A stretch of DNA of 18,300 bases from M55B144 sp964550615 (GTDB lineage Bacteria > Bipolaricaulota > Bipolaricaulia > UBA7950 > UBA9294). Under the pieces are notes generated by a model. It ran no database searches. It saw only the letters and a program-made list of their open reading frames with translations, and was not told the origin of the DNA. This document shows positions 13,891 to 18,300 of the stretch, in pieces (the stretch's first letter is position 1; each line of letters opens with the position of its first letter). The position numbers and the translations under genes are program-made. The stretch lies in contig CAZKAB010000037.1 of assembly GCA_964550615.1 (NCBI GenBank), positions 1-18,300 of the forward strand, in the 5' to 3' direction.

Positions 13891-14958
13891 CTACGACGGG
13901 ATAAAGTCGGTAGTATCGTCGATCTCTGCCGCAGTCTGCGCGATCAACTTGGCAATATTCTCCAGATCTCCCAGATGCACCACCTCGCACGGAGAGTGCA
14001 TGTAGCGATTGGGAACGGAGATCAAGCCAGTGGCAACGCCGGCGCGCGTCAGCTGAATTGCGTTTGCGTCGGTGCCGGTACCGCGAGACGCCCCTTCTAC
14101 CTGGTAGGGGATCTTGTTCTTCTCAGCCGTCTTCACGAACAGGTCAAACAGCTTGGGATTGATGTTCGGCCCACGGGCAACAATCGGACCCTTGCCCATT
14201 GCAATGTCGCCGACCTTCTTCTTTTCGTCCCCCATCCCGGGAGTGTCGGTGGCAAACCCGACGTCGACCGCAATTCCCACCTGCGGGTCGATGCCGAACG
14301 CGCTGGTGCGCGCTCCGCGCAGGCCGATTTCTTCCTGTACCGTAGCCACCGCATAAATCGCGGCCTTGGGGTTCAGCTTCGCCGCCAGACGAGCCGCTTC
14401 GAGGACGACGAAAGCCCCTACGCGATCATCGAACGCGCGCGCTACAACCAGGTCGTTCAGCAACGTTGCGAACCCATAGTCGAGAACGGCCGGGTCGCCG
14501 ATCTCAATCAGCTCTGCCGCCTGCGCCTTGTCCTTGGCGCCGATGTCGATCCACAGGTCGTCCAGCCGCACGACCTTCTTTCTCTCCTCATCCTTCAGAA
14601 GGTGAATGGGTTTGCGTCCGATCACGCCGAGGACGATTCCTTTCTTGCCGCGGATACGCACCCGTTGCCCGGGGAGGACCTGCGGATCCCAGCCTCCGAT
14701 CCCGGAAAACGACAAATACCCCTTGTCGTCGATGTACGTGATCATCAGCCCGATTTCGTCGGCGTGGCCGGCAAGCATTATGCGCGGGCTTCCGTCCTCA
14801 TTCACCACCGCAAACGAATTCCCGTGCACATCCACCCAGCTACGATCGGCAAACTTGTCCGCCTCTTCCCTCCAAACGCGGGAAAACTCCTCTTCGAACC
14901 CGGATGGGCAGATCGTATCCATGCAATCGCGCAAGAATTGAACTCGATCTTTATCCAT
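13891..14958 (-). CDS. M42 family metallopeptidase (glutamyl aminopeptidase/endoglucanase-like)
   Basis: A cytoplasmic, probably oligomeric di-metal aminopeptidase that trims peptides; older annotations call such proteins endoglucanase M. From the ATG at 14958 it has 355 residues. All metal and catalytic positions are visible: His65 and Asp67 (AGHADEIG), bridging Asp178 (AFDDRVG), catalytic Glu209 and ligand Glu210 (QEEIGLRGA), Asp232 (AVDVG) and His321 (YMHSPCE). The PDZ-like dimerisation insert fits residues about 70-160. An upstream in-frame ATG at 15090 is rejected, because AAAGGAGG stands directly before 14958. The gene diverges from recQ across a 213-base gap. Confidence 0.94.
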   Translation of the reverse strand: MDKDRVQFLRDCMDTICPSGFEEEFSRVWREEADKFADRSWVDVHGNSFAVVNEDGSPRIMLAGHADEIGLMITYIDDKGYLSFSGIGGWDPQVLPGQRVRIRGKKGIVLGVIGRKPIHLLKDEERKKVVRLDDLWIDIGAKDKAQAAELIEIGDPAVLDYGFATLLNDLVVARAFDDRVGAFVVLEAARLAAKLNPKAAIYAVATVQEEIGLRGARTSAFGIDPQVGIAVDVGFATDTPGMGDEKKKVGDIAMGKGPIVARGPNINPKLFDLFVKTAEKNKIPYQVEGASRGTGTDANAIQLTRAGVATGLISVPNRYMHSPCEVVHLGDLENIAKLIAQTAAEIDDTTDFIPS

Positions 14959-14962
14959 TCTG

Positions 14963-14970
14963 CCTCCTTT
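14963..14970 (-). promoter_or_regulatory. Ribosome binding site that fixes the M42 peptidase start
   Basis: On the - strand AAAGGAGG ends four bases before the ATG at 14958. It selects this start over the open frame that continues upstream to 15090. Confidence 0.75.
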
Positions 14971-15018
14971 TTGACTATGATTTAACAGTCTACCGTCTCT
15001 CCGGCGGATTTCCAGCGG

Positions 15019-15048
15019 CACGCGTGTCCACGCGTGCCCACGCTTGCC
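15019..15048. repeat. Three 10-bp tandem repeats with palindromic CACGCGTG core
   Basis: Units CACGCGTGTC (15019-15028), CACGCGTGCC (15029-15038) and CACGCTTGCC (15039-15048) follow each other without gaps. The first two contain the 8-base palindrome CACGCGTG; the third differs by one base in it. The spacing is about one helical turn. They lie in the region between the divergent M42 peptidase and recQ genes. The rest of this 213-base gap (14959-15171) shows only weak promoter-like matches. Confidence 0.7.
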
Positions 15049-15171
15049 CGCGCCCGGTCTGCAAGAGCGAACGTATGCCGTTGCGTGCACCGGTCAAGCG
15101 ACAGCACGGCAGCGAAACGGCTCTTGTGCGGGTACCATTACGTAGCGGCAACTGTGAAAGGGTGTGAGGGC

Positions 15172-17355
15172 GTGCAGCAGCTAAAGGAGATCTTGCGCCG
15201 GCATTGGGGATACAGTGAATTCCGCCCCCTGCAACGCGAGGCGATGGAATCCATCCTGCGCGGCCGCGATTCCCTTGTTGTTCTTCCCACCGGGGGCGGC
15301 AAGTCGCTCTGCTTCCAGGTGCCCGCCGTACGCATGCCTGGAATGGCGGTCGTCGTCAGCCCGCTGATATCGCTCATGAAAGACCAGGTTGACGCGCTCG
15401 TCGAATGCGGCGTCGCCGCCGCCCGCCTGGACAGCAGCCAGAACACACAAGAGCAAGAGCGCGCCTTAGCCGCCATTCGCCGCGGTGCGCTGAAGATTCT
15501 CTACGTCTCGCCGGAGCGACTGATGACCGATTCGTTCCTGCGCTTCCTCAAACCACGCCCTCTGTCGCTCATCGCGGTCGACGAGGCGCATTGCGTCAGC
15601 ATGTGGGGCCATGACTTTCGCCCTGAGTACCGACGTCTTGGGCGCCTGAAGGCGGAGTTTCCTCACACCTCAATCCACGCCTACACCGCCACCGCAACTG
15701 CGCAAGTACGGGACGATATTGTTCGTCAGCTTGGGTTGATCGATCCCGAAATCCTCGTCGGCTCGTTCGATCGGGCGAACCTCATCTACTCGGTCGAGCG
15801 CCGCACCGACGTTGTGGATCAGGTACGCGCTGTCCTCGACCGTCACGCAAACGAGTCTTCGATCGTCTACTGCATCCGTCGCGCCGACGTTGACGATTTA
15901 ACCGCCAAGCTTCTGCGTGCCGGCTATCGGGCAGCCGCCTATCATGCCGGTCTCGCGGACGACGTGCGCAAGCGCGCCCAAGACGCCTTCATCAAGGAGG
16001 AAGTGGACACGATCGTCGCCACAGTAGCGTTTGGAATGGGGATCGATAAGTCGAACGTGCGCGCCGTGGTTCACGCCGGGATGCCGAAATCGTTGGAACA
16101 CTACCAGCAAGAGAGCGGGCGCGCCGGGCGTGACGGCCTCGACGCTGAGTGCGTTCTGCTTCATGGCTCAGGCGACTACGGCGTGTGGAAGTACATCATC
16201 GAACAGTCGGAATCCGAGGAATCGCGACGGATAGCGCTTGCCAAGCTAAACGACATCGCCGCCTATGCATCCAGCGTCACCTGCCGCCACCGCACCATCC
16301 TCGACTACTTCGGCCAGGATTTGGAAGGCGACTCATGCGATGCGTGCGACGTCTGCTTTGGAGACCTCGAACTGGCGGACGATGCGCTGGTGACCTCGCA
16401 GAAGATCCTTTCCTGCGTCTATCGTCTCGATCAGGCATTCGGCGCCGACTATACGGCCGGAGTGCTCACCGGTTCACGCGACCGTCGCGTCATCGAACGC
16501 GGCCATGACAAGCTTTCGACGCACGGTCTCCTCGCCGACCAAACGAAGAAACGCGTGCGCGCCTGGATCGAGCAACTCGTCGGGCAGGGATACCTCGAGA
16601 AGCGGGGCGAGTACAGCGTGCTTGCAATCACAAAGCGCGGCTGGCAAGCAATTCGTGGCGACGAAACGCCGCGCCTATTGAAGCCATCCGACCGCGAGCG
16701 CAAGCGCGTGTCAGACGATTCTTGGGAAGGGGTCGATCGCGATCTGTTTGACACATTGCGAAGACTGAGGCGTGAAATCGCGACCGAGAAGAACGTGCCC
16801 GCATACATCGTGTTCGGCGACACGGCACTGCGTGACATGGCACGTCGGCGGCCGTCAACGCCGGACGGGTTCCGCGCGATAACCGGCGTGGGGGAGGCAA
16901 AGGCGCGCCAATACGCGGAGATATTCCTCGCCGCAATCCGCGAATCGTGCCGCAGCCGTGGGATAGAGCTGAACGTTGATCCCTCTATCCGCTCGGTGCC
17001 GAAGCCAACGCGAAACAAGAGACACGCTCGTCCTACGGTCAACCTGGCAAAGCAGCTGATATTCGCGCGGTTCGAACGCGGCGAGTCGATTGCGTCTGTC
17101 GCGGCCGACATCGGGAAGCCGTACGATACCGTGCTCGGCCATCTGCTCGAATACATCAAGGCGAACAACATCACCAGCCCCGAGCCGTGGGTCGATACGA
17201 GAACATTCGATCAAGTGGCAAAGACCGCGCATGAGGTAGGCGTCGCTCGCCCGATGAAGATCCTGCGGATGCTTCGAGATAAATCGGATGCCGCAATCGG
17301 CTTCGACAAGATTCAGATCTGCACCGCTTGCCTACAGAACCAGGATGATGCCTGA
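15172..17355 (+). CDS. recQ: ATP-dependent DNA helicase RecQ
   Basis: A 3'-to-5' DNA helicase for recombination and fork repair. From the GTG at 15172 it has 727 residues. In order: the DEAD-type core with LPTGGGKS (38-45) and DEAH (137-140), the second core domain with motif VI QESGRAGRDG (313-322), the RecQ C-terminal region with zinc ligands Cys371, Cys389, Cys392 and Cys395, a winged helix (about 415-500), an HRDC domain (about 520-600) and a C-terminal helix-turn-helix domain (about 620-720, like HTH_40) found in some RecQ proteins. The frame is open back to 15034, but family homology begins at QQLKEILRRHWGY and AAAGGG lies 9 bases before the GTG. GTG 15154 is a less likely alternative. 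Confidence 0.96.
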   Translation: MQQLKEILRRHWGYSEFRPLQREAMESILRGRDSLVVLPTGGGKSLCFQVPAVRMPGMAVVVSPLISLMKDQVDALVECGVAAARLDSSQNTQEQERALAAIRRGALKILYVSPERLMTDSFLRFLKPRPLSLIAVDEAHCVSMWGHDFRPEYRRLGRLKAEFPHTSIHAYTATATAQVRDDIVRQLGLIDPEILVGSFDRANLIYSVERRTDVVDQVRAVLDRHANESSIVYCIRRADVDDLTAKLLRAGYRAAAYHAGLADDVRKRAQDAFIKEEVDTIVATVAFGMGIDKSNVRAVVHAGMPKSLEHYQQESGRAGRDGLDAECVLLHGSGDYGVWKYIIEQSESEESRRIALAKLNDIAAYASSVTCRHRTILDYFGQDLEGDSCDACDVCFGDLELADDALVTSQKILSCVYRLDQAFGADYTAGVLTGSRDRRVIERGHDKLSTHGLLADQTKKRVRAWIEQLVGQGYLEKRGEYSVLAITKRGWQAIRGDETPRLLKPSDRERKRVSDDSWEGVDRDLFDTLRRLRREIATEKNVPAYIVFGDTALRDMARRRPSTPDGFRAITGVGEAKARQYAEIFLAAIRESCRSRGIELNVDPSIRSVPKPTRNKRHARPTVNLAKQLIFARFERGESIASVAADIGKPYDTVLGHLLEYIKANNITSPEPWVDTRTFDQVAKTAHEVGVARPMKILRMLRDKSDAAIGFDKIQICTACLQNQDDA

Positions 17356-17382
17356 GAGACTCCCGACAATGTGCAATATGAC

Positions 17383-17412
17383 TGGTCAAGGCGGAGCTTG
17401 ATCCGGTAAAAT
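17383..17412 (+). promoter_or_regulatory. Possible promoter of the MscS gene
   Basis: TGGTCA (17383-17388) and TAAAAT (17407-17412) are 18 bases apart in the 97-base gap after recQ. The -10 matches consensus in five of six bases, the -35 in four. Transcription would begin near 17419, 34 bases before the GTG start. Confidence 0.35.
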
Positions 17413-17452
17413 GAACACCAACAGTGACTATGAAACGAAGAGGAATGGCTGA

Positions 17453-18300
17453 GTGAGCTTTCTAAACACAGTATTCTATGACAATCCGGTATGGCTGTGG
17501 TTTCTCGCCGCGGCTATCGCCGTTGCTATCCCGCTAGTCTTGTGGCTCGGCAGGCGATTCACCACTCATCGGCTGTCTGTGATCGCCGCTCGAACGAAGA
17601 CGGAGATCGACGACTTTTTCGTCGATCTGCTCACTCGTACCAAGCTGCTGTTCCTGATCCCCCTCGGGCTGTACGCCGGTGCGCTTGCCCTCACCATCCC
17701 GGCGGCAGCCGACCGCGCGATAAAGACACTGATGCTCCTCTTCTTCCTCCTGCAAGTGGCGTTCTGGGGCAGCGCGATCATCACCTTCTGGATTACGCGC
17801 ACGGCAAAGAAGCGGCTCGAGAAAGACGCGGCGGCGGCCACCACCATTCGCGCCTTCGGCATTCTGGGCAAGCTCGTGCTGTGGATCGTGCTTGGCCTGC
17901 TCGCCCTCGACAACCTGGGGATCAAGATCACGTCGCTCATCGCCGGGCTGGGAATCGGCGGAATAGCAATCGCGCTCGCCATGCAGAACATTCTCGGCGA
18001 CTTGTTCGCGTCGCTCTCCATCGTCTTCGACAAGCCTTTTGTGATCGGCGACTTCATCATCGTGGACGAGCACCTTGGCACGGTGGAGCGGATTGGGCTC
18101 AAGACAACACGCCTACGCAGCCTCTCCGGCGAGCAACTTATCCTCTCCAACAAAGACCTGTTGCAGAGCCGGATTCGCAACTACAAACGGATGTACGAGC
18201 GCCGCGTCGTGTTCTCGATCGGCGTCACCTATCAGACGCCGCATGAAAAGCTGCAGCAGATTCCCGGGATGATCAAAGCCATCATCGAGGCGCAAGAGAA
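17453..18300 (+). CDS. MscS-family mechanosensitive ion channel (3' partial)
   Basis: A membrane channel that opens on stretch and releases solutes at low osmolarity. The frame is open to the window end, so 282 codons are visible. The GTG start (MSFLNTVFYDNP) has AGGA 8 bases upstream. Membrane segments are at about 12-33, 64-82, 92-115 and 135-155. These are followed by the pore helix and MscS signature: Gly/Ala-rich LIAGLGIGGIAIALAMQNIL (162-181), then ASLSIVFDKPFVIGD (186-200). The beta domain (about 200-235) ends in ILSNKDLLQSRIRNY, a family hallmark. The extra N-terminal helices make it larger than E. coli MscS and closer to the YbdG/YnaI group. The other long + frame at 17491-18246 is a shadow. 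Confidence 0.93.
   Translation, partial: MSFLNTVFYDNPVWLWFLAAAIAVAIPLVLWLGRRFTTHRLSVIAARTKTEIDDFFVDLLTRTKLLFLIPLGLYAGALALTIPAAADRAIKTLMLLFFLLQVAFWGSAIITFWITRTAKKRLEKDAAAATTIRAFGILGKLVLWIVLGLLALDNLGIKITSLIAGLGIGGIAIALAMQNILGDLFASLSIVFDKPFVIGDFIIVDEHLGTVERIGLKTTRLRSLSGEQLILSNKDLLQSRIRNYKRMYERRVVFSIGVTYQTPHEKLQQIPGMIKAIIEAQE

Noticed and set aside
13831..14985. 384-codon open frame on the + strand
   Set aside because: It is antisense to the M42 peptidase, whose catalytic residues are all present. Its N-terminal part translates the ATTGAGTGATT repeat, and it shows no family motif.
17491..18246. 251-codon open frame on the + strand
   Set aside because: It is an out-of-frame shadow of the MscS gene, whose real frame runs from 17453 to the window end with the family signature.

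Overview
The window is bacterial chromosome with moderately high G+C, dense genes and many stop/start overlaps. It joins the end of a nonribosomal peptide gene cluster (bases 1 to about 3200) to ordinary housekeeping DNA. A type A RNase P RNA, sigma-70-like promoters, a TPP riboswitch and AGGAGG ribosome binding sites establish a bacterium. Start codons include TTG and GTG. The phylum cannot be fixed from sequence alone. The gene set (coiled-coil zinc-ribbon protein beside rnpB, YugP-type peptidase, M42 peptidase, RecQ with a C-terminal HTH domain) would suit a deep-branching or candidate-phylum anaerobe, but that is inference.

Region 1 (1-3201, + strand): the 3' end of a nonribosomal peptide synthetase (adenylation, carrier and thioesterase domains; the gene starts before the window). 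It is followed 31-37 bases later by an Sfp-type phosphopantetheinyl transferase that could activate the carrier domain. The thioesterase carries Cys instead of Ser as its nucleophile.

Region 2 (3290-8895, + strand): a promoter and strong ribosome binding site precede a coiled-coil zinc-ribbon protein, a TPM-domain membrane protein and rnpB, whose 5' end overlaps the TPM gene. A second promoter then precedes four tightly joined genes: YugP-type zinc peptidase, rpe, ribD and purB. The last three junctions are ATGA overlaps.

Region 3 (8914-13792, - strand): a thiamine operon, read from high to low coordinates. A good promoter and a TPP riboswitch lead into thiL (thiamine-phosphate kinase), a ThiB-like binding protein, a fused two-half permease and a PotA/FbpC-size ATPase. 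The operon imports thiamine or its phosphates and makes the coenzyme TPP, which should shut the operon down through the riboswitch.

Region 4 (13800-18300): an unusual hairpin built from ATTGAGTGATT-like repeats, an M42 aminopeptidase (- strand), a short divergent control region with 10-bp tandem palindromic repeats, a full-length RecQ helicase (+) and the first 282 codons of an MscS-type mechanosensitive channel that runs off the window.

No CRISPR array, insertion sequence, phage gene or tRNA was seen. No clearly new multi-gene system is evident. The points most worth checking are the Cys-type thioesterase module with an unfamiliar adenylation code, the rnpB/CDS overlap, the thi operon expression platform, and the two repeat structures around the M42 gene.
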